From Muricea muricata (Eukaryota; Cnidaria; Anthozoa; Malacalcyonacea; Plexauridae), in NCBI GenBank assembly GCA_963855995.1, contig OY979730.1:3720501-3784500 (forward strand): DNA of 64,000 nucleotides, read 5' to 3'. Made by a program: the position numbers and the translations under genes. Below the pieces are notes generated by a model. It saw only the letters and a program-made list of their open reading frames with translations. It was not told where the DNA came from and did not search any database. Shown here one piece after another: positions 1 through 24,312 of the stretch (position 1 is the first letter of the stretch; every line of letters begins with the position of its first letter).

Positions 1-1326
1 TTGAATGCAACGACATAGAAATATGACGATTACAGGAAACTGTCCAAATAACTAGTATAAAAGACTGTTTTTGAACTCCACATAAGACAAATTGTTTTGA
101 AAGATGCATACATGTACATGCTACATGTACATAGCCTACATAGCCTTGGCACATAGCATAGCTCCAAGTATGTAAATGCTTCCTTTTTGGATATTTGGCT
201 TCAAAGGGTATCTGTTGACGATTATAAGGAAGCATGGGGATTTAGAAATACTGCAGAAAACTTAACAGGAGAATCACATAGTATACACAATACATGTGGG
301 ACAGAAAATATGAGATGTTGCATTTTCAGCCCCATTATGCATTCCTCTAGTTACTGCAAGTTTGGACTGCTGAAAGTGCTTCTTGGCCAATCACAGGCCA
401 GCATTTCACTGGAAGTGGTGCTTGCCATATAATAAAACAAGTAACCTATAATTGTAGCATTGGAGGAATGTATTACCCTGATTATACAAATAACTTGGAA
501 GGCTGCCACTTTGACTCATTTTGAAATTTTATCTGTTAAGATGGGTAAATAACCTAAGATGATTATGCATTGTGATCAGCCAAATGAAACAAATTAAAAA
601 GTCGCCCTTTTTTCAGTGTTATTTGCAATTTCTATAATTTGCCTTTTATTCTACAGCCAACCACTTACAAGGGCTTAAGCTCCCTGCTTCTGACGGCCTT
701 GTACTGTATGTAAAACTGAGCATAGCACATCACAGATTGGCCAAAAAGCTCATTTTCCACTTCAGCCAGAAACGTGCTGATAAGCATGCACAGATTTAAA
801 AATTCATGAACTTTTAAAGCGCATTTGATTATGTGCACAGGCATCTATCCATTATGTAAATTTGCAGCATAGAAACATTAATGTTGTGCAACAGGGGTAT
901 CAATTTGGAAAGTAATAAAAAAATACTTTCAACTGCAATATTGCCATTTGCTATTAATGGAAATATTTGGGGTACAGGTTAGGCTAATGAATTTTAATTG
1001 ATGATCTTGCAAAAAAGCCGTAGTTATTGCCTGACTTAATATTTTAATAAAACAATGTCACCTGTCCAGCTGTTTCAAGTCTTTGATAACTTGCTAATTT
1101 ATTGCACGAGATAGAGCAGTTGATATTAAAAATCGGCAGGTAAGTAACGAGCTTTGAGATTAATAAAACTGGAAAATGTACAAAATTAACATATCGCGAC
1201 GACCTTTATGAAACTCTGGAAATTTCTTTAAAGCGTTGAGTCTAGAATGCAACGAGCACTAGCATATAAGGTGTTTGCATACATGATTCTTTTGAAGTGC
1301 TATCGCTTGTGTAATAAATACATCAA
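1..1326. other. intergenic, no gene recognised
   Basis: I see no coding exon with splice signals or a recognisable protein here. The frame at 187-432 has no family features. A small repetitive patch around 110-150 repeats tacatgta/tacatag words. The last 100 bases before 1327 would hold the promoter of the GPCR, but no clear TATA box stands out. Confidence 0.5.
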
Positions 1327-2277
1327 ATGAATCGATCTACGGAACGGAGTATGTTTGAAATATCGTGTCATATCTTTGGTAGAAAACACACGTTTTTAGA
1401 GCAACGTCCGTCAAATAATCTAATTCTTAATCCGTTTGCGCTTCTGGTTATTAATGTCATATTGATATTTCCAACGATACTACTTAACGCTGTTTCAATA
1501 GTTACCATTGCAAGATCTTCTCAACTGAAGAACAAGCTATGTTACGTTATCATTCTCATGCAATCTGTGACCGACTTGGTGGTTGGTGTTTTGGGCATAC
1601 CTTTGTTCATCATCTTTCTTCTCGCTGGAATGGGAAGCTTATCAAACTGCCTTCTGTCAACCTCGGCATACAGGTCGCTGGTTTTGCCAATTGGAATATC
1701 GATGTTAACTTTATCTGCATTAACATTGGAAAGATACATTGCAATCTTGCACCCCTACGCTTATGGCACGGTAGTGACGAGGAAGAGAATTTTGTTGTAC
1801 GTATGCCCGAGCATTATGGCGATGTTTTTGGTCAACATCCTCTCCCTTGCTGTCGATGGACTGATAAAACCATTCACAATAGTAGTGGCTACAACCTTTT
1901 TCGCGTTCACGACATTTGTTTACGCAAGAATATACATGGTGGTTCGAAAGTTGGCAAGAGAAGGTTTCCAGAAGATAGTTCAGGACAGCCCGGAGATGAA
2001 CAACTTGACCAGAAAGAAAGTGCTTTTCTCAGAAATAAAGCAAGCAAAAAACTGTTTCATGGTCGTTGTATGTTTCTTACTGCTCTATTTCCTGCCAATA
2101 CTGGTGACATTTTCTCTTGCTGGAAACGTAAATGAATACGAGCTCCAAGCAATTCAGAACTTGGCCACAACACTTGGTATAGCAAACTCCAGCATCAACT
2201 CTGTGATCTTCTTTTGGACAAAAACAATGTTGAGAAAAGAAGCGATGAAGACGATGACAGCGATTTGTTTGCATTAA
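1327..2277 (+). CDS. class A (rhodopsin-like) G protein-coupled receptor, intronless
   Basis: A 316-residue single-exon protein with seven hydrophobic segments: TM1 about 35-62, TM2 about 70-100, TM3 about 112-142, TM4 about 155-176, TM5 about 183-207, TM6 about 243-266, TM7 about 277-298. The TM3 end reads ERY (135-137), the DRY-equivalent G-protein contact. A Cys near residue 108 sits where the TM3 disulfide cysteine is expected, but the TM4-TM5 loop is very short and shows no partner Cys. TM6 lacks a CWxP motif (it reads YFLP), and the TM7 NPxxY site reads NSVIFF. The N-terminus is short and the C-tail is only about 18 residues. Single-exon orphan class A receptors are abundant in cnidarians. 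The ligand cannot be predicted. It acts at the plasma membrane. The start is the first ATG of the open frame; an internal Met at residue 9 is an alternative. Confidence 0.9.
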   Translation: MNRSTERSMFEISCHIFGRKHTFLEQRPSNNLILNPFALLVINVILIFPTILLNAVSIVTIARSSQLKNKLCYVIILMQSVTDLVVGVLGIPLFIIFLLAGMGSLSNCLLSTSAYRSLVLPIGISMLTLSALTLERYIAILHPYAYGTVVTRKRILLYVCPSIMAMFLVNILSLAVDGLIKPFTIVVATTFFAFTTFVYARIYMVVRKLAREGFQKIVQDSPEMNNLTRKKVLFSEIKQAKNCFMVVVCFLLLYFLPILVTFSLAGNVNEYELQAIQNLATTLGIANSSINSVIFFWTKTMLRKEAMKTMTAICLH

Positions 2278-2398
2278 TGTATTTGTTACAAATATTACAG
2301 CTTGACAGTTTGCTCAACATTATCGGCAATGTTGCACTTCTATATTTTTGTGATTTCAGCTGCTCTGTATATATTAATTATTTTATACTTAACAATTA

Positions 2399-3343
2399 GT
2401 TGCCGAAGGCGAGGTGATTACAAGCCTTTCTCAAATTATTCATAATTCATGAGAAAATAAACCAATCGCAAACCCGTATTACATCACATGCACAACTTTT
2501 GAAACCCCGGTAGTAAACAGTAAGTTGGATAAAAAAACGTTTTTGTAATTACTAATGATTAAATAACCAATGCGTTATTACAACATTTCTTAATTATAAA
2601 AACACTCAAAACAATGAAAACGGTTTTATTACAACATTTCTTAATTATAAACGAAACAGACATACCAAACTAAAAACCGCGGTAAGCAGACAAGTACAAA
2701 ATAAAACAAATTCACATATTTGCCCACAACAGCCCATTATATTAACACTCGTACTTTTTTCACAAGAATATTCACCAAGGCAACGCTCATTGTCTTTCGT
2801 GATTTACAAGCTCTAAAGAACAAACGTCGCTTGGTAAACAGCTAGTGTATTCTGTTGTTCTCGCGTGTTTGGAAACCCTGGTAAAACAATCGCACTCGTT
2901 TATGAAAATATTACACATTCAAGCCCCGTACAGACGAGCAAGTTTTCCTGGACAAGTTTTATTTGCTCGTATGCGAAAAAATGACAATTTTTCCTTGACA
3001 AGGGGCCTGGTTTAAAAGCTAGTCGTACCAGCTTTTCAGCAAGGAAACTTGCTCGTGTGCACGTGCAAGATGGAACACTTGACAAGGGAATTTTTTGTTT
3101 ACGTACTTAATTCATTTGGCTTCGTAAAAGTTGTCAAGACAAAATATCGTCAAATTTCGTGTACACAGGAACAAATAAAGCCTGTCAAGGGCAACTTGTC
3201 AAGGAAAACTTGTTCGTCGTACAGACGCGTAAGTGAACTCGTCAAGAAACTTTTCAAGGAAAACTTGCTCGTCTGTACGGGGCTTCACTGAACCGAAGGC
3301 GAAGTGAATATAAGCTTGTAATCACCGAGCCTGAGGTAACTTA
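2399..3343. repeat. composite inverted-repeat (MITE-like) element
   Basis: The left end (about 2399-2428, gccgaaggcgaggtgattac) is repeated in inverted, diverged form at the right end (about 3313-3343, taatcaccgagcctgaggta). Internal blocks such as 'ttcataattcatgag' and 'tttggaaaccctgg' recur near 35991-36080, so this is a repeat family. A 26-bp direct repeat (around 2573 and 2624) lies inside. A second element (2922-3284) is nested in it. No transposase is visible. Confidence 0.55.
2922..3284. mobile_element. non-autonomous inverted-repeat transposon, TCA target duplication
   Basis: The ends are inverted copies beginning AGCCCCGTACAGACGAGCAA (left) and its reverse complement (right). They are flanked by TCA at 2919-2921 and 3285-3287, consistent with a 3-bp target duplication. 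Diverged internal copies of the terminal motif (aacttgctcgt, cgtacagacg) occur near 3045 and 3215. There is no coding capacity. A 3-bp duplication suits a Harbinger-like MITE, but the superfamily is inference. Confidence 0.7.
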
Positions 3344-4114
3344 CAAATAATAATCATCGCAACTGTATAAAAAATCACTTCAAATTTATTACTATATAAA
3401 AAGCAGAAAGCTATAGTCACTGACCAGTTACTTCACTTCAGAGACAGTGAATCTTTACCAATCAGAATGCAGCAAAGTCACCTGGAATTTTATACTGTAA
3501 TGATGAAAAATATATGAGGGAATAAACGCTAGCATACACGATATACATTGTTGATATTTTTGTTTGCCATAAATTTTGCTATAAGTCACATTGTTTGCTA
3601 TAAGTCACATTGTTTGCTATAAATCTGAGAATGAAGGAGGGAGACATGTAAAATGAAGTTTTCAATCAGTTGATCAATCAAATTCTATTAAAATAAATGC
3701 TGTAAAGGTTTTTGTCATTTTTCCATACCATGAATTTGTAAAAATGTAAAACTATTATTTGTCCAAAATTTTCTTAGTATGGCATCTGTAGTTTTACAAA
3801 TGTGGTTTCTTCTTTTGTGAAATTAATTATTTGTTTTAAGCAACGGTTAGGTAAAATAATTGGTCCGTATAGCGAAATTGAAAATGCACGTTTAATATAG
3901 TTCTTACTAATTTCAGGCAATTTATTGCTTAATGCAAGTATTTATCTCTAATTGCCAATAGTTTGAAATTATGTTGTGTATATTGCCATTGCTCAGCAAC
4001 GTAAAATCCGATTTATTTGCTAACATCTTTCAATTTAACAATGATAAATTTTGCTTCGATTATCATTGCCATTACCCGTAGAAATAACTGAGTTAAGTGC
4101 TAAAAGAGTAAAAT
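3344..4114. other. intergenic, AT-rich
   Basis: No gene was recognised. A short tandem repeat of about 20-22 bp (ttgctataagtcacattg) occurs at about 3568-3622. The rest is unique AT-rich sequence. The missing 5' exon(s) of HADHB could lie in or near this stretch, but I could not find one with matching phase. Confidence 0.5.
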
Positions 4115-4401
4115 AGGGTTCGTACAAAACTTGAATGTCCTTAAATGCCCTTGAATTTGAAAACAAAAATTCAAGGCGTTTAAAGTCCTTGAATCCATCC
4201 AGCTTCAGTTTGTGGGCATTTTTTAACCCGTTAAAATCAAATTGTGATGCTTCATGACTTAAATAATATGTTTCGAATTCGTTTAAACTGCAGTTAGAGC
4301 ATTATTTAACAACTCATTTTAGTCATTGAATTTCCTGATATATGGCCTTGAAAGTACTTGAAACGACCTTAAATTTTACTCTCGTTTACTGTACGAACCC
4401 T
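4115..4401. mobile_element. MITE with AGGGTTCGTAC termini
   Basis: The ends are perfect 11-bp inverted repeats, AGGGTTCGTAC (4115-4125) and GTACGAACCCT (4391-4401). The interior is enriched in 'ccttgaa/ttcaagg' words, some in inverted order. Flanks (gtaaaat / gtaaaaat) may be an imperfect target duplication. No protein is encoded. Confidence 0.6.
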
Positions 4402-4565
4402 GGTAAAAATATATGAATTTTTTTTAGTTTTAACAAGAAACTTTTCAACGTCGAGAAACAACAATGCAAGCGTCAAAGGTGTGTACGTGTTCATGTACCT
4501 CTTAGTTTAGTTGTACTGCATATCACTGGTGACGTGCACTCAAATTCATTTTATCGATTATGTAG

Positions 4566-7500
4566 GATCAAAAGCTAAAGGAAAAAATATTGTTTTGGTT
4601 GAAGGCGTGCGAACACCCTTCCTGGTCTCTGGCTCTGAGTGAGTTTTTAATGCAATAGCAACTATTTATACCTATAAAGTCACTTTTATCTCGCGTACAT
4701 GGCAAGTACATGCAGCTATGGATTTGGGTTAAAGCAAGAATTTATAAATAGTTGTTTGGCTTTCACTTTACGGTACAGAGTTGCACTTGCAAACCTAGAC
4801 TGGGCTTAGTTTTGAAGCAGCAAATTAGAAATGCACAGTGCACAGAATAAGGGCTTAAACAGAAGTCTTACTCCTTGTTTACATGCAGCCGCCATTTTCC
4901 CAGGAAGTAAACCCCAGCCGGTTCAGTATGTATAATTTCCATCCTAAAAACCACTATAATAGCGTTGACGTTCTACGTTTATGACCATCCGGCATTTTTA
5001 ATGACGTCATATGATTCTGGTTCAAAGCGAGCGACAGGCTCTGGCGCCATCTTCCTAGTAAATAAGTATGATTCGTAGGACAAATCATAAAATGCAAAAG
5101 TGGTATTGTGGCGCAATGCGCTAACCACCTGTGCTTTCTACATTACAAGTGTATTACGGTTTACAATCCTACTAAGAACAACCTAATATATCTGCTATAA
5201 AATTTGAAGCTAAAGTACTTTTTTTCCCACCAGTTACAAAGATTTATTGGCTCATGACTTAGCCCGAGGAGCACTGCAGTAAGTAAAGTAACAAATAATT
5301 GCTAGCCTGCTTGCCGCCTGGGATTTCCAACGGGGGATATATCCCCCCTTGGAAATTCCAGGCGGCAAGCAGGCTAATAATTGCTAGTGCAACACAATAG
5401 TCCCAAATATTTTGAATTAAACGTTTACTACGTGACCTACAATTCAAAGAGGAGTATTTGTCCTTGGCTCTATGCCTTGTACCCCTTCCTTGCCCAAGTT
5501 TGTATAGACGGTCCAATTCCGTTGTTAGAAAAATTAAAGCTTGATTTGTAGTTTATGCTTTGCTTTGCCGTTACATTTTATAGGGGTCTTCTTAAACGGA
5601 CTGGCTGTCCAAAAGGTTAGACTAATACGTATGCATGCACTTGGTTTTTGTATTTGGGAAGTCTAGAGTCGTATTGCACGTCGTGTACAGTAACTCAAGA
5701 CTTTTTTCCAACCTTGCACATTTCCATCAAGCTACAAATCTACGTATACTTTTTTTTTCTCTGACATTTAAACTTAAAATTATTTAAAACTGTTTGCATG
5801 TTTAGATGCCATTGATTACTTTGTGTTCGGTTCTGTTATTCAAGAAGTAAAGACAAGCAATATAGCCAGAGAGGTTTGTTGTACTATAAATCTATGTGCA
5901 ATACTACTTTCGTAACCAATTAATCATGCAAGCTGATTCAGTATATCTTATACAAGATTACACTGTAATTTTAGGCTGCTCTTGGCGCAGGCTTTTCTGA
6001 TAAGATTCCTGCACATACGGTTGCTATGGCTTGCATATCATCCAACCAATCCATTACTTCTGGTATTGTATTACTCATGCAATTGATCAATATTCTTCAA
6101 AGCGGCAAGGACAGAAAGTATTTTTGGTGTTTTTTTGTTTGCTTCTAGCGATGGGAATATTGGCAAGTGGGGGAGCAGATGCAGTCATAGCAGGTGGTGT
6201 TGAAACAATGTCGGACGTACCAATCAGAGTGAATCGTTCATTGAGAAAGATATTACTCTCTTTGAACAAGGCCAAGACAATGGGCGCAAGATTGGGATTG
6301 CTATCGTCTATCAGGCCAAAACATTTTGCACCCGAGGTATGATATATTCTGACCTACATTCCGTGTTCTTGCGACCAAAAACTATATAAGTCACTGAAGC
6401 CATATACTGCACTCATTTTTATTTTTCCGAAGATAAGTGACCATAGCAACGTTTAATCAAACATCGCTAGTATAGTATGTACTCTTAAATAGCTAAAAAT
6501 CTATCAATAAACTAAATGACACTCTTACATACATGTGCTTTGATCTATGCTTTGATGTCAATTCATGCAGGGTTATTCAGTTTAATGCTATTTTATCTTT
6601 TTTCATGCAGCTACCAGCCGTGGCTGAATTCTCCACCAATGAAACAATGGGACATAGTGGTGACAGGTATTGATTTTTTCGAGGGTTTGTTGAGGATTTG
6701 ACTTTGACACTCCTACATTCGTAAAATTAGATTACATAATTAAAATATAATTTTGTGGACACACCACGTAAGTTTATTCTTTCGCATATTCTGAAAGAAT
6801 ATCGAAAGCTTTGTTCAATAAAACAAAGCTTTATTGAGACAATGTCAATATTTGTTTATTTATCAGAATTTGTTTAATTTTTGATCAATAAAACGCTTTT
6901 ATTGATCAAAGATTAAAAATAATTTGTTTTACCAAATTTGCCTTTCTCGATAACTTGTCATTAGAGTGTCATTATTATTAGCACTGACGAAGATCTGAGC
7001 ATACGGATCGAAAGCTTTGCGATGATAAATTTACGCTGTGTTTCCACAAAATTATATTTTAATTTGATATTCACCATGCAAACATACAAAGAACAGATTA
7101 CATAGTTACTTGGGATAGATATATCTACGAATTTTTCACACATAATATGTGCATCCTTTGTTGTACAGACTTTGTGCATCCTTTGGCGTCACTCGGAAAG
7201 AGCAGGTATGCTAAAATGTTATGACATTCAGTATTCGCAGAGAATGAAAACGTAGATAAAAGCATTTTTCTTTCAGGACGAATTTGCTTTACGATCTCAT
7301 ACCTTGGCTGACCAGGCAACGAAGGTAAAAGCTGCTCTAACTTGTTAACTGCATGGAGTCTAACTTGTGTCATAAAAACACTTTTATTGATCGAAGATTA
7401 AATAATTTGTCTCACCAAATTTGCCTTTCTCGATAACTTTAGGAGGGTAAACTGTCAGATTTGCTGGATTACAAAGTACCAGGTACGCTGGACCGTTTCC

Positions 7501-9789
7501 TAAGTTAGCTTAAAATTCATGAGTTGATGAGGATTATCGAATATGATAAATTTTCTATCATGGGTACGTAACATAAACAAAACCAATCTTTAAATATAAT
7601 ATACAAATAATGAATGTTTATGAGTGCAATGGTAAGAATATTTTCATTCGGTGAAAGATTCTCGGCTTCGCCTCGTTGCATGGAACAATCAATCTTTCAG
7701 AGAATGAAAATATTCTTACTATTGCACGAATAAAAACATTCATTATTTGTTTTATATAATACCAGACTATTGTTTTTCAAAACCAATTTATTCGACATTT
7801 AAAACAACACGCATTTGAGTCGTATTTTAGTATTTGGATTATTTCGTATTCATCACAAGACCGAAACCAGCCTACCAAACTACGAAGACCGCACGAGGAG
7901 CTTTTTGACGGATGGGAATTGTGAGAGTGCAATGGAAAAAACTATTGCACTCTATTGCACTCCTAGGAGTGCAATGGAACATTTTCCATTGCACTCTTGG
8001 AAAATGGGCCTTTTTTGATATCACGTGACCATAATCAACCAATTAGAGGACCAGAATTTAATGAGGTATTATATAATGTGTGATGTTTGTCAACCAGGCA
8101 AGCCTGTAATTGTGAACAAAGATAACGGCGTTCGCGTGTCATCGTTAGAAAAGATGGGAAAGTTGCGACCAGCTTTCGTGAGACCGTACGGAACGGTCAC
8201 TGCAGCTAATGCTTCGTTTTTGGTAAGGCTTTTGTAAACCTTGAGATACATTTGTCACAATTGAGTTTTTCTCTGCGTAATTGATCGAAAAGATCTGTTG
8301 GTTTAGGAATAATATCGCATGCACTAAAATACCACATTTATGTTTGTTTCTAGACTGATGGTGCATCTGCTTGTCTCATCATGACAGAAGAAAAAGCACT
8401 CGCGTTAGGATTAAAACCAAAAGCATATCTTAGGTAACTTGGGAAGTTTTACATTTCTTTTTCATGGAAGATACATTTTAGTGGTCTTATTCTATATTTT
8501 GTGTAATTTAGAGAATATGTTTACGTATCACAAGATCCAAAGGATCAGCTTCTGCTTGGGTAAGTTGAGCTATATTCCCGAGGTCTTCTCGTTTGTTTTG
8601 CCTTTTTCTAAGATGGCTATTACATAAAGTAAATGTCCCAGTTTTTGCATGAGCAATATTTATTTCTTGTTCCTATAGCCCAGCTTATGCAACACCAAAA
8701 GTTTTAGAGAAAGCGTCTCTTAAGTTGACGGATATTGATGTCTTTGAATATCACGAAGCTTTTGCTGTAAGTAATATACCTGTACTTGTTTTCTGTACAT
8801 GTACATGAATTTGAGGTTTCTCTGTCAGACATTAAAACATTGAAGTGAGACATTTTTTAAAATAATGTTAGTGTGTGCAGTTCTTAGCTCTAGGATTTAA
8901 AATATTTTCCGTGTAAACAGGTTATCATTTTTTCATTCGTAATTTTAGGGGCAAGTTTTGTCCAACTTGAAAGCAATGGATTCCGACTGGTTTGGCCAAA
9001 ATTACATGGGGAGGAAAGGAAAGGTATAGATGCTCTGCTGCAAACATGCACGAGGTCAAAACCATTTCTTCTCATTAGCTCTTTATCTACAACGCTAGGT
9101 TGGCACTATTCCTATGGATAAGTTGAACACGTGGGGCGGATCACTTTCCATCGGTCATCCATTTGGTGCAACTGGTGTCCGTCTTGTCACAGCCGCCGCC
9201 AATAGATTGATCCACGAAGATGGAAGATATGCTTTGGTTGCAGCATGTGCTGCTGGTGGCCAGGTTGTAAACGCATTTAGTGAACTTATTTGTAGGTTGT
9301 TGTAGGGTAGGTTAAGGTTATGGGTGTCCAGGAAATATATGTTAAGCCCATAGAAATAAAAGATATAGAATGCGCGCTCCTATCTATTTTCAGGTAAACA
9401 AATGACGCCACATTAAAATTCAAAATGGCCGATTTATAAGGGCAAATTAAACTCGCCCCACTGTAATTCGCATAGACCGCTGCTCGGACAAATCCAACAT
9501 GGCGGATTTATAAGGGCAATTTTTTTTTCAATTTGGGTACCGGCTAGGTTACCAAGCACGCATTCTATATCTATTATTTCTATGGTTAAGCCATTGTAAA
9601 TAGCACATGACTTAAGAATATGCAATCCAACTTTTTTGTTTTGCAAACAATATTTTCCTATTTCCCTCCCTCCTGTTTTTTATTGTGCTGTGCAGCAAAT
9701 ACCGGGAAGGCTTTGGCGCTATTATCAGCTTACAAAATGTATTTCTATTTTAGGGACATGGAATGATAGTGGAAAGATATCCATCCTAA
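4566..9789 (+). CDS. HADHB: mitochondrial trifunctional protein subunit beta (3-ketoacyl-CoA thiolase), 5' end missing
   Basis: The beta subunit of the mitochondrial trifunctional enzyme does the last, thiolytic step of long-chain fatty-acid beta-oxidation, with the alpha subunit at the inner membrane. Seventeen exons with matching phases: 4566-4638, 5234-5278, 5584-5615, 5806-5873, 5975-6062, 6149-6336, 6611-6666, 7169-7205, 7277-7324, 7443-7482, 8098-8222, 8354-8433, 8512-8559, 8679-8766, 8949-9023, 9099-9263, 9754-9789. Landmarks are VEGVRTPF at the start, the active-site Cys in MACIS (5975-6062), [31 protein letters not shown] (catalytic His) and CAAGG (second catalytic Cys). The last exon encodes [11 protein letters not shown] and a stop, close to the known HADHB C-terminus. 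About 430 codons are present. The transit peptide and roughly the first 45 residues should lie upstream of 4566, where I could not place an exon. Several introns hold MITEs. Confidence 0.95.
5294..5387. repeat. hairpin element with 12-bp direct flanks
   Basis: Near-perfect inverted repeat: 5304-5340 (agcctgcttgccgcctggg...) pairs with 5341-5375 with about two mismatches. The direct repeat aataattgctag is present at 5294-5305 and 5376-5387, overlapping the arm ends. It is intronic in HADHB, immediately after the 5234-5278 exon. It looks like a short palindromic mobile sequence. Confidence 0.65.
6739..7065. repeat. inverted-repeat intronic element with degenerate hammerhead-like core
   Basis: The terminal word ttaaaatataattttgtgg (about 6740-6758) is mirrored at about 7045-7063. 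Internal 'aaagctttg' blocks are also mirrored, so two opposed copies of one terminal sequence seem joined. On the + strand at 6984-7020 there is a CTGACGA core, a 6-bp stem (6992-6997 with 7004-7009) and GAAA, resembling a hammerhead ribozyme. However, an extra A and the missing U before the cleavage position argue it is degenerate. A related copy lies at about 16386-16470. The block cgataactt with about 60 bp before it (about 6890-6958) is also directly repeated at about 7378-7439. Confidence 0.45.
7602..7750. repeat. inverted-repeat element in HADHB intron
   Basis: The left arm (caaataatgaatgttt, then gtgcaatggtaagaatattt) is mirrored on the right (aaatattcttactattgcac, then acattcattatttg) around a central cggcttcgcctcg. 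A further cluster of gtgcaatgg / ccattgcac palindromes follows at about 7918-8000. It is MITE-like, has no coding capacity and lies between the HADHB exons at 7443 and 8098. Confidence 0.6.
9349..9584. mobile_element. hAT-like MITE with 8-bp target duplication
   Basis: Terminal inverted repeats CATAGAAATAAAAGATATAG (left) and the reverse complement of its near-twin (right) enclose 236 bp. The exact 8-bp direct repeat gttaagcc lies at 9341-9348 and 9585-9592. An 8-bp duplication and CA-starting ends fit the hAT superfamily (inference). It sits in the last HADHB intron. Confidence 0.8.
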
Positions 9790-9895
9790 GCAATGTGACG
9801 ACCGTCATTAATATTTCACTTGAACTAAATTGACATTTGTAGCATGTTTAGCGTTGTGCTCTGGTATTTTTGTAAAGTTCATTACTTCTGTACAA

Positions 9896-9901
9896 AATAA
9901 A
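9896..9901 (+). terminator. polyadenylation signal AATAAA of HADHB
   Basis: AATAAA occurs 107 bases past the HADHB stop codon, in an A/T-rich 3' untranslated region and followed by more A-rich sequence. It is the first canonical hexamer after the stop. Confidence 0.6.
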
Positions 9902-10068
9902 ATAGAGTAAAAAATTCACTTTTTTAAAGACTAGTATTGTACTGGTTTATCTTGTGATTTTCCTGACACGAGAAGATTGTCAGAACATCAAAAAGGCTAC
10001 TTCAGCTTTCGGGGCATTTCCGTCATTTCCTTTTACCATTGTTGAGAAAACTGACTAATAATTACAGT

Positions 10069-10233
10069 CAGTAGCGTAGTCAGCCTGACAATTTAGTCCC
10101 GCTATGCAAATTTCAAGTCATTTTTAAGTTATTATCATTATTCCTTTTTTTTAGAAACTGATTATTTTCGCAGTCAATGAACATGAAATTATTTGCATAG
10201 CGGGACTAAATCGTCGGGCTGGCTACGCTACTG
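10069..10233. mobile_element. hAT-like MITE with perfect 8-bp target duplication
   Basis: A 165-bp element whose ends are inverted repeats of about 45 bp, starting CAGTAGCGTAG. It is flanked by the exact 8-bp duplication attacagt (10061-10068 and 10234-10241). Ends of the form CAG...CTG with an 8-bp duplication are typical of hAT transposons. No transposase is present. It lies in the convergent intergenic space between HADHB and the exchanger gene. Confidence 0.85.
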
Positions 10234-11008
10234 ATTACAGTATGTGCAGTATAGTGCAACAATATTCACTTCGTAACTATTCATTATTTCATAGAAAACT
10301 CCATACATACATTTTGCCTGAAATCCAGCAAATACTAATACTAACAGTCTAACACGACAAAATAATTCTAAAAACTAGCCGACTTCATTGCAGATGAATT
10401 GTGAAAGGTAAAGGTAAAAGTGCAAATCCTAACTACTTCGAAGACCAATACATGTATACGACATTTGCCATGCCCATGGTAATATAAAAATTCATTTATG
10501 TCATCGTTCTTTCTGATCCACGTTTCGCGTATTTCAGAACGTTATTTTCAAAAGCCATAAATTTACAGCACTAGTGCAGAACAAGAATAAAATCTAAAAA
10601 AAAAGTTAAAATTTTTATCATTTTAAGTCACATCATTTACAGAACGGGTCTCAGGGTAATGCACTGCGCGCATGTTTTCGTTTAGATTTTTATTAGATTT
10701 TGCAAACATCATGGCTGTGTTTATAGGTTGGGTCTATAACAAAATGTGTAGACAAAATGATTTGGAAAACGCATAAAATGGAGAACCATTCAATAATCAA
10801 AATGGATGAGTTTATAGCCAAGCGCGCAATACATTAACTTGAGACTTGTTCTTTAATCAATGCAGTAGAATAGTCGAGTAAAGATTTTGTGTGTAGGTGC
10901 ACGAAAAACTACTAGTGCTAGAAACTAATTCGTTACTGTGTTTCAGTCATAAAATAAACACAATACTCACCATCTAACTTAATTGTAAAAATTCGGCACA
11001 AAAACAAT

Positions 11009-24312
<13,304 letters not shown>

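Noticed and set aside
187-432. 81-codon open frame near the left edge
   Set aside because: No domain, no supporting splice signals, composition like surrounding non-coding DNA.
1539-2135. 198-codon frame overlapping the GPCR
   Set aside because: Out-of-frame shadow of the receptor gene with no hydrophobic pattern or family features.
4464-4478. ATG CAA GCG TCA AAG followed by GTGTGT as the first HADHB exon
   Set aside because: The donor phase does not fit the exon at 4566 and the peptide has no transit-peptide character; left unassigned.
9114-9305. Independent 63-codon gene
   Set aside because: It is the penultimate HADHB exon plus intron read-through.
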